Positions 1-13,926 of a stretch of 64,000 nucleotides of DNA are shown here, in pieces (position 1 is the first letter of the stretch; every line of letters starts with the position of its first letter). The stretch lies in assembly GCA_026874595.1 (NCBI GenBank), contig CM049306.1:27705519-27769518 (forward strand), given 5' to 3'. Source of the DNA: Sipunculus nudus (lineage: Eukaryota > Annelida > Sipuncula > Golfingiida > Sipunculidae). A model generated the notes under the pieces. That model saw only the letters and a list, made by a program, of their open reading frames with translations. It was not told where the DNA came from and searched no databases. The translations under genes were made by a program, and so were the position numbers.

Positions 1-3000
1 GTCCCCAAGATCTCCTACCAAGCCGAAACCTGGGTCTTTGCGACTTCGTTCCTTTTAGAAATTAAGGAAAAACCTCAATTTTTTATTAAAAACCTATTTT
101 TACACTTCAGGACTGCCTAATATCAAAACCACTCATCTATTTTTCCTCATATTTACAATAAATATTCCTCTAAATAGTTCCTATGTACATGCCAGAAATT
201 ATGTCTGTATTATGTAAATTTAAAAAGTTATGGGCCCAAACATAATGCATTGTGTAAAAAATCAGGAAAGATATTTGATCACTTAACACAAAATATGTTT
301 AAGCTATAAACTTTTTTTCCAGTAATATAACTTTAATTAATCAAAATTAAATTGTATACCCAAAATTAGATCAAAATCTTTTAAATTTTTTAAAATATTA
401 ACAAAAATAAAAAATTGGTACCTTGCCGTCCGTCCGTCCGTCTGTCCGTAGATGTGGCACGTTTTGAAACCGTAAGACCTAGGAATCCAAAATTCAGCAT
501 AATGTTAGATGTCCCCAAGATCTCCTACCAAGCCGAAACCTGGGTCTTTGCAACTTCGTTCCTTTGAGAAATTAAGGAAAAACCTCAATTTTTTATTAAA
601 AACCTATTTTCACACTTCAGGACTGTCTAATATCAAAACCACACATCTGTTTTACCTCATATTTACCATAAATATTCCTCTATATAGTTCCTATGTACAT
701 GCTAGAAATTATGTCTGTATTATTTAATTTAAAAAAGTTATGGGCCCAAACATAATGCATTTTGTAAAAAATCAGAAAAGATATTTGATCACTTAACACA
801 AAAAATGTTAAAGCTATGGACCTTTTTTCCAGTAATATAACTTTAATTAATCAAAATTAAATTGTATACCCAAAATTAGATGAAAATCTTTTTAATTTTT
901 TAAAATATTAATAAAAATAAAAAATTGGTACCTTAAATTTTGCCCAACTTTGACCATGGCACGTTTTTTTCCTGTAAGTACTGTGGATTTAATTTTCACA
1001 GCATGTTTTTGTTAGCATTTCAACTGTAAACACCAAAAATTTGAAACCAGTTGTTCAAAAACTGTAGATTTTAATCAAGTTTTCAAGCACCATGTAACAT
1101 ATTGTTTACATCAAGCTAGTGTTATGCAGTTTGCAAGAGCTCAGCTCCCCAGCTTCAGCTCTAAGTTCCTTAAATTCGGCATACAGTTAGATGTCTCCAA
1201 AATGCCCTACCATGCCAAGAATTTGGTCACTAGGACATTCGAGATATTAATGAAAAACTTCATTTTTCCATTAAAAACCCATTGTTACACTTCAAGACTG
1301 CCTAATATCAAAACCACTGATCTGACTTTAATCATAAATAATATACATATTTTTCATTCTCTATGCACATGCCAGAATGATGTCTGTATTGTGTAATTGT
1401 TTTAAGTTATGGGCCCAAACATAATGCACTTTGTAAAAAATCAAGAAATATATTTACTCCCTTAACAAGAGCATTGCTGAAGCTAGAGATTTTTTTGTCA
1501 GAGATGTAACATTATTTAATCAAGATTCAATTGAATACCCAAAATTAGTACTGAATTTTTCAAATTTTATTTAGTATAAATATAAAATTAGTACCTTAAA
1601 TTTTGCCCAACTGTGACCATGGCACGTTTGTTTCCCGTGAGCACTGTTGATATAATTTTCATATCATGCACACATAAGCATTTCAGCTTTTTAGTTTAGA
1701 AAGCTGAAAGAAATTGGCCAAAAATTGTAGCTTTTATTAATGTTTTTTATGAGACCCTGTCAGACTTTGGCTCTCTTCAGCCCTCTTGAGTCACCTGTAT
1801 GTTGACCTTGTTGACCTTTCATCAAATTATGCACGCTTGAGGCGAGGCATACATGGAATCCAGGCAGCTTATGGCAAGCCACAGTTGATCCAGGTGTCCA
1901 ACCCAACTCATCTAGTAGTTTTAACCAAGAACATAACAAAAAACAATAAATTAATAAATTTTTATTGGTTTTTAATAACAAATTAAAGAAAAATAGAAAA
2001 GGAATTTGTTAGTTTATAATAACAGGAAATTAACTTGCAGTTACTGATGATATAAGAATCTTGTATCGATGGGTAGAATGTCATATATTCCAAATAACAC
2101 CATGCAGTCACCTATGGCATTTTTCAGTTCAATTTTAATGATAAAGAAGTGAATCATATTATTCATTACTAATCATTAGGAATCATATGAAGGAAATTAG
2201 ACAAAGATGCAGTTGATAATATTAATCTAGATTCCTGCTGTGTCTAGTGTGTACATTGATGTGAAATTAGTCCAAAATGAATTTTTTACAGTTATTTTTT
2301 AATATAAATAAAAGCCATAAAACCAGTTACTTATGATCATTATTTAAATGTGTGAATTTTGTATATTCTGGATTCTCAACATCTTTTGGTGAAAACTGAA
2401 TAAATTCCAGACATGGTGCAAATACTTTGTAATTGTATTTAAATACGAATATGATTTTGTACTCCATTATAAAATTTCTTGCATAAAGAATGGGAATTCA
2501 GGTAAAAATGAAAATATATGAATACTCGTGCAAATACTTTCAAAATGTATTCATGAATGCATTCATGAATATATTCTTTAATAGTATTTTAATAATCATA
2601 TCAGTTATATTTCATTTTAAAAAAGCATATGATTCTCTTATTATTTTTAATAAAAATTATATTTGGGACAATATTTGTAATTTTTTTTAATAAATAGTTA
2701 AACTCTTATATTATATGTTCTGCTTATAAGTTATATGGCCAAGTCAAAATCTGTGACAATAGTACTCCATTTGTTAATAAAATAAATGAAATCAATCCTC
2801 TTCCCTGTCTCCAAAGGAACTATCAAAATCATACATAAGCTAAACAACAACAACTCATAATACAGCTTATATTTATTACCACACAAAACCAGCATGTGCC
2901 TCATTTCTAAATAATATTTTTTTATCATATATAACAGCTGAGCGTCGTGACCCATAGGTCCCTTGTTTTATCATATATAACAGCTGAGCGCCGTGACCCA

Positions 3001-3026
3001 TAGGTCCCTTGTTTTATTTTTGGTTG
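1..3026 (+). mobile_element. family-A hairpin-headed element, copy A1 (left end outside the window)
   Basis: It shares near-identical blocks with copies at 17.5, 37.4, 46.8 and 52.4 kb. The order is: monomer 1 (from about 511), diverged monomer 2 (from about 1190), a Pro-rich block near 1780, an AT-rich block, then the 3' module CAGCTGAGCGCCGTGACCCA ending CCCTTG. Positions 1-510 duplicate the head and monomer 1, joined through a GTCC tract at about 426-450. The 3' module is also duplicated as a 46-bp tandem (2935-2980 and 2981-3026). No reverse transcriptase or transposase frame is present, so it is non-autonomous. Confidence 0.85.
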
Positions 3027-3379
3027 AGTCGTGAAAAGCTTAAGTTGGTCTTATGGCCATTATTATGTCTATTTCAAACTGAGGACTGCAGTAGTGTTCT
3101 TCTACAAAATTGTTGTTTCAATTATAACTTCTGTGACATTGCACAAAAATTATTTTTAGGTGGCCTTTGTTCAAGTTTACTTGAATGATTTTTGGCAGAA
3201 TTATTGGACCTTTAGCAATGAAAGAACTGCATCTTTTATTATTATAGATATTTTTGGTAAAAAGTTTATGAATATGTCAGCTTGAAAAAAAAGCATTTTA
3301 GCCAAAGTCTGTCAGTATGTGTAAACAGATTTACCAAAAGGCAAAGATTGTGTCTGTATCATTAACTGGGTTGAAAAAC

Positions 3380-3960
3380 TGCCAACTGTTTCAGATTTTA
3401 CAACAGATCAAGAGTTCATTCAGTGCAGCCAGATATAGGTCAAGAGTTCAGTCAGTGCAGCCAAGCACAAGGCATGTGATCACTGCATGGGTGTCATGTG
3501 AACACCTCATGGCAAGCATGTGATCACCTCATGGGTAGCATGTGATCACCTCATGAGTATCATGTGATCACCTCATTGGTGTCATACCCCTCAGGGCTGC
3601 ATGAGGAGCCAATCTGTGAGCTTATGCAATGATGTGGCTACTATTTCAGATTAGGCAACAGGCCAAAGGTCAGTCAGGATCTATTTATAGCTTTGGCAGA
3701 CTTCCAACTGTATCAGATTAGGTAACAGGTCAAGACTTCACTCAGTGCAGCTAGGTACAGGTCAAAAGTTCACTCAGTCTAGCTAGATCACTCAGTGCAG
3801 TAGCTGCATTCTATTTATAGTGTTGGCAGACTGCCCACTGTGTCAGATTATGCAACAGGTCAATAGTTCACTCAGTGCAGCCAGGTACAGGTCAAAAGTT
3901 CACTCAGTCTAGCCAGGTGCAGGTCGTGAGTTCACTTAGTGCTGTAGCCTGAGCTAGCAA
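3380..3960 (+). repeat. degenerate minisatellites
   Basis: Recurring phrases such as AACAGGTCAAGAGTTCA and CACTCAGTGCAGCCAGGTAC appear with irregular spacing. Inside, near 3473-3585, a unit of about 27 bp with CATGTGATCACCTCATGGG is repeated about five times. Strongly diverged; no gene seen. Confidence 0.6.
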
Positions 3961-3989
3961 TTTGTCACAGTTCACTTGGGGCAACTGCC

Positions 3990-4546
3990 TTTCTCACCTA
4001 AGCCTGGTCAGCCCCATGCATCAGACTCAAGGTAAGTCTGATGTATTGGCCTGATATATTTGCCTGTCTGTGATGGCTTTCTTGTTCACAAGACTGGTGT
4101 CGCCACCTACAATGACTTTTACACAATGTATGTGCCTCCTTATTTCTACAGAGGAATTTGATATAATCAGCCTGAAATTGGGCATATTTATACATATCGA
4201 ATATCTTTGTCATATACAAGACTGGTGGTGCCACCTACAATAATTTATGCATAGTGTACCCTGCTTATTTCTCAGGAGGGGTTTGTTATATCAGTCTGAA
4301 ATTGGGCATATGTATATATCTCTGATAGCTTTGTTGTATACAGAACTGGTGGTGCCAGCTACAATCATTTTTGTGTTGTGTGCACCCATAAGAGAATTTC
4401 AGCAGTGATGTTTGTGTAATTGTTTCTTATTCAAAATGTTTAGTACTTGCATTGTTCATATACATGAAAAGTAATGGTCCAGTATTGAAGAATTATACCT
4501 GGTGTATTTCCCAATGCACAGGTTCGCATTAGGCCTGTAGGCCTTG
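3990..4546 (+). mobile_element. remnant of a family-D/E element, 3' part
   Basis: Units with ACTGGTGGTGCCACCTACAA recur about every 120-140 bp. The right end has TTCGCATTAGGCCTGTAG with the double AGGCCT palindrome and stops at CTTG followed by TT, as at 36947. Confidence 0.6.
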
Positions 4547-4610
4547 TTGTGTTTCACATAAGAATTTTAAAAAATATATATGAAATATTGTGCCAATTGT
4601 ATTTTTGTAG

Positions 4611-4706
4611 GATCATGAGAAAGCCTCATCTTGGGAGCTCAGACAAACAAAGAGCTTCCAAAGGACAAGACCAGGAATTCAAACCTCCTACGGCAGGGAT
4701 ACGTGA
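4611..4706 (+). other. exon-like segment of unknown origin
   Basis: A plausible acceptor (TATTTTTGTAG) is followed by 31 open codons starting DHEKASSWELRQ and a TGA. It could be the terminal exon of a gene whose earlier exons lie left of the window. No family is recognised, and an open run of 31 codons can arise by chance. Confidence 0.2.
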
Positions 4707-5099
4707 ACCAAATGCAGTCGCAGGGTTAACCTTTAATCCTCCCCATTCAGATATTTATAAACTAACACACTGCAGAATGGGTTAATTCATTTATGTTATT
4801 TATATATGAAATGGTAATGATGATACCCATTTTATGAAAACATATAACTGTAAACATCATGTTTTATTCTATTGCCGAACTAAATGAACTCTTATATGGA
4901 GGTTGTTGCAGTTGTGGGTTTTCAGACGTGCAACCAAAGGTGTTTTAGTGAACAGTAATAATAATGAATAAATTATATTTATGCCAGATACAACAGACAT
5001 GTATACACTTCTCTTAATGAGACTTTTTTTGTAGCAGATAGAAACATGATTCACAAATTGTCAATACCTTTAAATGACTTATAGGAGTTAACTAAACAC

Positions 5100-5900
5100 A
5101 GGGTCTTTGCAAAACCCAGTTCTTTGCTACAGTACCATGGTCATGCGGCACCCAAGTCTTTGCTACAGAACCATTTGACCAACAAACAAGATCTGGGTAA
5201 AACTGTGCTGTATGAAGACTTGACATCAAAACAATTACAGAGTTATAGATGATGAGTATAAAGTTTTGTAAAATGATGAAATAGTTTCAAAGTGAGGTAG
5301 AAAGCTATTTAAGATTCTGTGAAAACAATTAGCTTACAAAGTGACCATGCATGCATGCGAGATCCTGTTAACACAAGATCCTGTCACAGCTGTTAGCAAG
5401 GCTGATGACATGGACAGAAGATGTCAAAATTGAGACTTTGCAGAAGGCCTCCGAGATCCCGTCGCAATGTGACAGATGGCAGATACAGGATGCTGTCAAA
5501 ACAGTTACAGAATAACAAATTTAAGATGCGTTAGATCCTGTCAAACTCATAGAATGACACAAAGACTATGGGGGTCAGAAATGGCACTCAAGATTTTGCC
5601 AAACTGTGACTGAGTAACATGATGGGCACACAAGATCTGATCAAAACTGACAAAATTGTAAGATTAGAGAAACTTAATTTTGTCACATATAACAGGGACA
5701 CAAACTTATGGAATATGAGAGGCACATAAGATCCTGTCAACACGGACAGAATTACAGATGACATGTACACATGCAAGATCCTGTTAAAACTGACAGTCAC
5801 AGATGACAGGCAAACAAGCTCCTTTTAAATCTGTTATAGAATTACAGGCGAAAAGTGTCCAATATCTTGTCAACATTGTTTCACAGTGAGAGAAAAACCA
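5100..5900 (+). repeat. old degenerate tandem array, unit roughly 60-75 bp
   Basis: Variants of AAGATCCTGTCAAAACTGAC followed by GAATTACAGATGACA recur about ten times across the tract with substitutions and gaps. No open frame or element terminus seen. Confidence 0.5.
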
Positions 5901-6199
5901 GTATCTAAGATTCTGTAGAAAACTTAAATGTATAAAACAACCATGAGTAGCTTAAATTAATTTGAATGGCAAATATTCCTCTGGTAAGTGTTTCCACTGC
6001 CCTGAAACTGGTGCTTGCTTTGTTTACACAGATTTGTTTGCGTGGGTATTTTTTTACAGGAAACTTGATATTGGATATCCAATAAATTGTAAATAAACAA
6101 GAAATTCTCATAGAATGCATATACATATCACCAAAGTCCTGTCATCCAGAAAGGCTCTATTAGTGTAGGAGGCCTCGGACTTGTAATATCTCTGTAATT

Positions 6200-6394
6200 A
6201 AGTACAATGTACTTAACATAGATCTGTTAAAACGTAATTTGACAGTATTAGGTGTCGCAAAGGCTTTCCTTTCATTTGAAGGTATGATGGAATAAATCAA
6301 GTACTATGTACTTAACATCAGTTAAACCTGCATTTGACAGTATTAGGTCTCACAAAGGCTTTCCTTTCATTTGTAGGTATGATGGAATAAAGTA
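6200..6394 (+). repeat. tandem duplication, unit about 98 bp
   Basis: Two adjacent copies (6200-6298 and 6299-6394) share AAGTAC.ATGTACTTAACAT, TTTGACAGTATTAGGT and CAAAGGCTTTCCTTTCATTT. The flanks from 5.9 to 7.5 kb are otherwise unique apart from the exon-like segment at 6875. Confidence 0.75.
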
Positions 6395-6874
6395 TCAAGT
6401 TTAAACTTGTTCGATGTAAAACAAAAATTTCTTGCATATAATAAACATTGTTAAATCTTATTAGTCCCCACCCCTGATCCACCCTGGTTAATCAGGGTCT
6501 TCTTATCATTAGGATCACTATCACAGTCATTATCAGATTTGATAGTTACTGGGGGTATATAAATTGTCACCTTTTATAAAACATATAAATCTGAGAAAGG
6601 TACAGGTCAGTGTGCTTGACTGGTTGAATTCAGTCTTATTTCCAGGTGGACTAAAAATTAGTGCCATACTATTTTATCCAAACATTAAGGAATAAATACA
6701 TGTATTAAGTTAGCGTATAAGGATGGTATGTTTTTGTATGTACTATAAAAACAGTGCTGAATTCTTGCTGTGCAATCTGTAAATATAAAAATTTCATGAA
6801 TACAAATGTCAAGAAGTAATTTTGTTTCAAGATTAAAGATGAAAATTAAATGTTATGTGTTGTTTTTGCTTTAG

Positions 6875-6928
6875 GATCATGAATGTTGTGTGCCTGTGAT
6901 TCCCAAGGCCAGGGTAACTCTGCTATAG
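6875..6928 (+). other. second exon-like segment beginning with the same eight bases
   Basis: The acceptor TTTTTGCTTTAG is followed by GATCATGA, as at 4611, then 17 open codons in total ending VIPKARVTLL and a stop. It may be an alternative last exon of the same unseen gene, or chance. Confidence 0.15.
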
Positions 6929-7524
6929 TAAGAAATGGTGGTGTTAGCTGGCATTTTAATTCATTGTGGAGAGATGGGATACTGAGTAGTGAATCAGGAT
7001 CCAAATCTTAGGACCTTTTGTGTCTAATGGTAATTACTTGGTACATAAATACAACTCTGTGAGAGTTCCTATAAGAACTGATGCCCCAGATAGAAAGGGT
7101 CATTCAGGCTTTATATATGATTCAAACAACCATATAAAGCTCAAGTTTATTGACAAGTAACCATTCCCTCCCAAAAAGATTTTGTACATGTCCTGCGTCT
7201 GAAAAGGGGAGGGGGTCCGGACCCTCCCACTGGATCTGCTTCTGCTACCAGAATTTAAAAATTGTTTATTCTGGTACTGGTAGTATTTTTAAAATATTTC
7301 TGTCCCAAACTGTGTCATTATCACTTCCTACATTGCAATCCTAGTAACCAAGAAAAGCTGTCACATTTGCTTATTTATGATATGATTAATTTCTATGGTA
7401 ATATTGCAGTATTGATGATATGAGCTGCCTACTGGCTTCCTTACTGAAGGTCTGTCCTTATTTTTTGTGCTCCCACCCGGAACTTACTTGATTCCATTAC
7501 TGCATTAGCATGCATCAATTTTAT

Positions 7525-7977
7525 GGTAATTGTGCATTTTTACTTTTAGCGTTTTTTTAAGAGGCTTATTTTACAATCTTAAACGCAAAGTAAAAACAAA
7601 AGTAATATACTGTGAAATACAAGAGATATATAATTTTAGAAAAATAAGGGTTATATAATGAAAGATAGTGTTGTTTGAGATATAAAATGTTTCAAAAGTC
7701 GAATTTATTGGCTCAAATTTTCATCATCCGTCATAACGTTTTGATGACGTCGCCAAGAAAACAAGCTATATTTTAGCATTTTTGCTCATTAAATCTAAAA
7801 TATATCGGTTATCAAACACTTTAAGCCTTATTCCTAAATAAGTATCAAACACTCTAAGCCTTATTCCTAAATAAGTAAACATTTCTTCTTATTATAGAAT
7901 AAACAAAAATTGGAAATAATGCGTTAAAAATGGTAAAATAAGCCTTTTAAAAAAACCCGCTAAAATGCACAATTACC
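7525..7977. mobile_element. fold-back MITE with long terminal inverted repeats
   Basis: The left end GGTAATTGTGCATTTT is answered by AAAATGCACAATTACC at the right end, and the match runs with gaps for about 60 bp on each side (GGCTTATTTTAC against GTAAAATAAGCC). There is no coding capacity. A 33-bp direct duplication lies inside (7811-7843 and 7844-7876). Confidence 0.75.
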
Positions 7978-8139
7978 TTTTAATAATAGTTTTATACTTA
8001 TACTATAGTACTTTATAGTCTAAGATTCACTTAAAAATAAGACAGCATTAAACTTGATTCAATGGAAAACTATGAGATATGTCAGTTTTTGGCAGCTAGG
8101 TCACCTACACTGCATTTCTACTTAGCTTGCTGCATGATT

Positions 8140-8600
8140 AATGCACAAGAAGTGAACAATGTTTCGTGCCGTGATACACGCTTCGGTCAAGTGTTAGCTA
8201 AACCAGCGTCTTGTCGTCTGTTTCATTCGGAACATCTTTGGTCGAATCCGAGGAATTCCGAATGTCGTCTGTTTATCATTTGTCTGGGTATGCAAGACCG
8301 ACTTTGAAAAGATTCGAGAACCAGTAAATAGTCTTGCACTCCACTCACATTATTCCCTAGTCCATAAAAATCTGAGGGCTAAACCAGTCTATCTAGGAGG
8401 AAAAGCGGAAATGCTTCCGGGTCATAATAAAACTTTTTCAGATAATAGAGAAGAAACAAGACTATATATTTCCGGTTTGTACTTTCGCATAGTGTCTTAA
8501 TTCCCCACCAGATGACGTCTGCTTCTCCACGTTCCCTGCACAGTGGCGTCTACCGTCTGCCGAGGCCTATACTATCGCGAGCTTAGATGACTGCAGTGGG
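8140..8600. promoter_or_regulatory. CpG-denser unique patch, possible promoter region
   Basis: This patch contains many more CG dinucleotides than its surroundings, plus a TGACGT (CRE-like) site near 8513; another lies at 7746 inside the neighbouring MITE. No gene is recognisable inside. It could be the upstream promoter of pcgf3 or of an unseen gene. Confidence 0.2.
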
Positions 8601-9039
8601 CCTACTTATTGAATATCACATCTTAACTTGGTCTTCCTTTGTTATAATCTATCGGAATACCGTTACAGGTGGATTTCGTTATAATTGTCAGTCCTTATTT
8701 ATAATAATAAAAATAAAAATAATAATCGTTCTTAAAGCTTACCTTCTGTAATAAATAAATAAACATAATATATACGTAAACAAATCTGTACATGAAACGG
8801 TTAATTATCTTCATTAAATATTATCTTTTGTAAATCAAACGGTTATCTCCATTATTATGTTTTATCTCAATTAAATCTTAAATCTCTTAATTTTTGAATG
8901 ATCAAATTTATTTTAACGGGTAATTTATATTTAAAGCTACATGCAGGCCTAGATAAGCATAACTTATTCCTTGTATATAAACTTAGAGTGCGTGTGTTTT
9001 CTCTTGCGTGCTTAATAAATAGTTACATTACATACGCTG

Positions 9040-10224
<1,185 letters not shown>

Positions 10225-10276
10225 ATAATCTCGCACACGCACCCATACATGAACAAACACAAACCAGCCCCATTCA

Positions 10277-10325
10277 GTCACCTGATGAGTGCCACGCAGT
10301 GCGCACGAAACCTGCGGGTAGTGAC
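10277..10325 (+). ncRNA. type I hammerhead ribozyme in the PLE terminal repeat
   Basis: All core parts are present in order. Stem I 5' arm GTCAC (10277-10281); CTGATGA core (10282-10288); stem II GTGC...GCAC (10289-10292 with 10303-10306); GAA (10307-10309); a 3-bp stem III ACC/GGT around a TGCG loop (10310-10319); A10320 as the last base of the cleavage site; then GTGAC (10321-10325), a perfect complement of the stem I 5' arm. PLEs are known to carry type I hammerheads with very short stem III, so context and fold agree. Predicted cleavage follows 10320. Confidence 0.9.
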
Positions 10326-10352
10326 ATTTATGCATTGATGCATTTTTATAAA

Positions 10353-10353
<1 letters not shown>

Positions 10354-10411
<58 letters not shown>
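10354..10411. repeat. (AT)n microsatellite on the 3' side of the PLE
   Basis: About 58 bp of alternating AT with one TTTA interruption, about 30 bp after the ribozyme. The 10412-11805 stretch that follows is unique apart from short C-runs; I see no gene in it. Confidence 0.95.
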
Positions 10412-10412
<1 letters not shown>

Positions 10413-11804
10413 CACAGTTGTCCATAGTCATCGTTTTTTTTATTTACAAATACTGAAGGCAGAGTGCTCAGTGGCTGTCCAGAGCATTTCTATGTAGAAT
10501 GAACTAATCTAAATTTTCTTAAGGCATTTCGTTACTATAATTAGTTTCGTTCCACATGTACAGGGCGTGTGGCACTCTTCAGATGATGTAGCAAATATAT
10601 ACATTGTATAATTAATTCTATAATTAGTTAAGCACCCTTTAAATATATGAAATCAGTGGGGGAGGGGTATACATTAATGTTAAACATTAGCCCAGTTGCG
10701 GATATAGAGGGTCATAAAACAAGCGTGGGAGGTGCGTGACGTTGTGGGTGGGATGAGGGGGTGAGGCTCACGACCATGACACATGCAGGTATACTAGTGT
10801 GCCGGGAGTTCTGGTAAACATATATAGCCCCCCCCCCCCCCCCTATACAGAAATGTCACATGAAGAAGTATATATAAAGGAGAAATGGAGGAGACGCGAG
10901 ATTTTGCTCAGTTTTGCAGTATTAATCGAATGTTATTCTATTTCCAAGATTTATAATTGTCGAAAAAGTGCCCCCACCCACCTCTTAATCCGCCCATGAA
11001 AACGAGACGGGTTTTTGATGGGGTCGATAGCGTACGGCGCTGGGCCCGGGAAACTTGTCCTCTATTTGTCTTTAAATACACATAGGTCTAAATGTTATTA
11101 ATTTTTAACATTAGGCCTATAGATAGAGAGCCAAGGATACGTTCAGTTGATATCGATTTATGTATATCAAATAGATCATGCAAGACCTGTATTTTGATTA
11201 GCTGAATAACCATTATTCAATTTATTCAATAGATTCGCTAGAAATTAACATCTCTTTTTGCTTCGTTACTTTGTTTATCAGATGAATTCTGTAACAATAG
11301 GCCTATATGTTTATACGTATAGACCCTAAGACAGATGATGCCTCTAATTATGCCTAACGTACGTGTATGAAAATTGCCCGTTGCCTGTAGACACAAATGA
11401 GTTAAAATCTTTACTCCACTCAGTTAACATATACAGGTAATTTTTTTCTGCTTTAAATCAATACGTTCAATTTATATTTTTTTAAATATCGTACATTTAT
11501 TTAATCATAGATAAGAGACATTTGCCCTGATAAAATAAATTGATAATGGTATAAATGCAATCTGGGAACATACCGGTACCGGTTTCAATTATACCGTCTA
11601 TATACATACACATGTTGTGGTCCATTATAATATACTTTATACTTTTTTATGGCTTATTTCTCACACCTGCTTTGATGGTCACATCATGATTTGCTATTGA
11701 TTAATATACATGTAGCATTTCAAACGCAATTCATTTACCGGATCTTTATGTTTCAATTAATAATGTGCAATCCTTTCCCCACCCCTGATAAAAATAAATA
11801 TACC

Positions 11805-11805
<1 letters not shown>

Positions 11806-11864
<59 letters not shown>

Positions 11865-11888
11865 TAATAATAATTATAATTATAATAA
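11806..11888. repeat. (TAA)n microsatellite
   Basis: About 83 bp of near-perfect TAA repeats, decaying at the right end. Confidence 0.97.
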
Positions 11889-11999
11889 ATTGATGATAGT
11901 CTATACACAAGAGTGAGATTCGACATGATATTTGTCTTTCAGGTGTGTCCCATCTGGCGTCATGCAGGGTGCCTAGAGGTTTTAGTTTCCGCTTGCTCT

Positions 12000-12131
12000 G
12001 GCAGATGGCGTGGGCCACCGTTGGTTTGGAGGGTCAAGGCCAGCGGGCCAGCGCTGTTAAAGCTCCTCACGTAGGACCGTCTCTGGTCGTTTTCTTCTAA
12101 ACTCCACGTAAACCTGGTGCTTATATCAAAG
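12000..12131 (+). promoter_or_regulatory. candidate 5' non-coding exon or first-exon region of pcgf3
   Basis: A relatively GC- and CpG-rich patch ends in an excellent donor (CAAAG followed by GTAAGA at 12132) about 2.6 kb upstream of the first coding exon. A YY1-like GATGGCG lies near 12005. No coding potential is convincing. This is a guess at where the required upstream exon could be. Confidence 0.22.
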
Positions 12132-13926
12132 GTAAGAATGATCCGGATCCTAATACTCCCTGTAGTGACACTAAATATAATGACAGAACCACAGTGAGCC
12201 CTACCATTGTGTGAACAAGATCGGGCAGTAGGGGACTTGCCAATCACAGATCGCGTTGTCAGTATGATGGTGATGATCTTGTGGCCACTTACTGACTTAG
12301 GGTGTACTTCAGTTTTACTGTCTTTTATCACTGTTTAATAATTTAAATAATACTGATCTCACCAGCTTTGTCTGATAAAGTGTTTAAAGGTGGCTATCTA
12401 TACGTTCTGCCATATAGTATAGAAAAAAATGCATTTTAAAACATTAAAATATGTAAAAAATGAGTTTGCTGTTCAAAGTCTCATGTATATGCTTCATTAA
12501 ATTTGAATGAATTACGGGTACTAATTATATAGTTTCAACTGTAAGTTATGAGCTGTAGCATTAGTTTGGTACACTACAAACCTTGTACAAATTGCTCACC
12601 AATGGTGGGGGGGGGGGGGGTGGGGGTGGCATCTGAAAAGAAGCCAGAGCAAAGAGGCCGTGAGAGGGACTACCTTTATATTTGGTAGTTTTTTTTTCTT
12701 CCCAAAGAATAGCCTTTTATGATTGCAAAAAAATTTATAATATTGTCAAAATTAATAGTTACAGTTCACTTAAAATATAAGTAAAATGTTGAAGCATTTA
12801 TCTAAATCAGTCTTTTTATTTATTTTGAAAAACAATAACTTTCTTTTCTTTTTTTAGGGGGGGGGGGAGATGATATACCTATGGGGGAAGGGGGAGGAGA
12901 TGATATACCTATAGGGGGAGGGGAGGGAATAATATATGTATACTTAACAGTTTCAGTGAGAGTGGGGCAGTATGTGGCTTGACAAAATTGCACCAACAGG
13001 ATGTGTGAATAAGAAAACAAGATATTTTATTTGTCATAAGCCAAGGGTACTCAGCTACTCACTAGTCATGATCAAGACTGAAGCGACTAGGCTTCTTCAT
13101 GCAATATAACTCAACGTCAGGTCCCATGACAAGCTGATCATCTGCATAATTTTGGGCAAATTGAAATACTGCATTCTATTTGGAGTGATCATTATGAAGG
13201 GAGAGCACTGGGACATGTGTGGCTGGAGACCTGCCTTGTCCTGTACACTGAGCTGGAAGTAATCAGTCCAATATGGTGTACATGATACGGCTCCAGCCCC
13301 CCCCCCCCCCCACCTGCTGTATATCTAGTTTGACCTGTCAGTTTGTAAAGTAGGAATATAATTATCAAGTGTTATCAGAGGCTTAACGGACAAGTTTCAA
13401 GGCACAGCATAGAAAAATCTACATACAAATTTTGTGGAAGGATTGAGAACTGTACTTTTACTACAAGTCATTTCTTTCATTGGTATTTCAGTTGTTGTTA
13501 ATAGGTTACTTTATAAAATTAGATATGTTCAGTTAAATTTATGACTGTCCTTGGTTGAACTGTCCGCTTTGACTTTTATCTATTTTTGACAATCAGCAAT
13601 TTTGCAATGAATAATTAAATAATAAAATTTTACCTTCCCTCAGTATTATTTTGTATTGCCTCATCACTAGATTTAGTTCTAGTAAGAAAAAAACATAATA
13701 CCTTGATCATAAATATATGTCACACTTATGTACTGTGCAAGGAATTTATGTTTACAAAAAGGGTGCATTTCATCATATATTTTGTGCTTCTTGCAAAATG
13801 TTTAGATTTTCCATTATTCTGTTATTCAAAGTTATATTTTTGAGTGTGTGGGTAAGAGAGGATGAAAGAGGGACAGGCATTTGGGAAAAAAAGGAGAGAG
13901 GGGGAAAGAGTGGGTAGCTGGTGTGT

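Noticed and set aside
4549-4785. 78-codon + strand frame overlapping the exon-like segment at 4611
   Set aside because: It starts inside an element remnant and ignores the acceptor; the shorter spliced reading is the more plausible one.
8062-8307. 81-codon + strand frame in the CpG-rich patch
   Set aside because: No homology recognised and no splice or codon-use support; better treated as non-coding.
11960-12331. 123-codon - strand frame
   Set aside because: No recognisable motif or splice context, and the composition is not protein-like.
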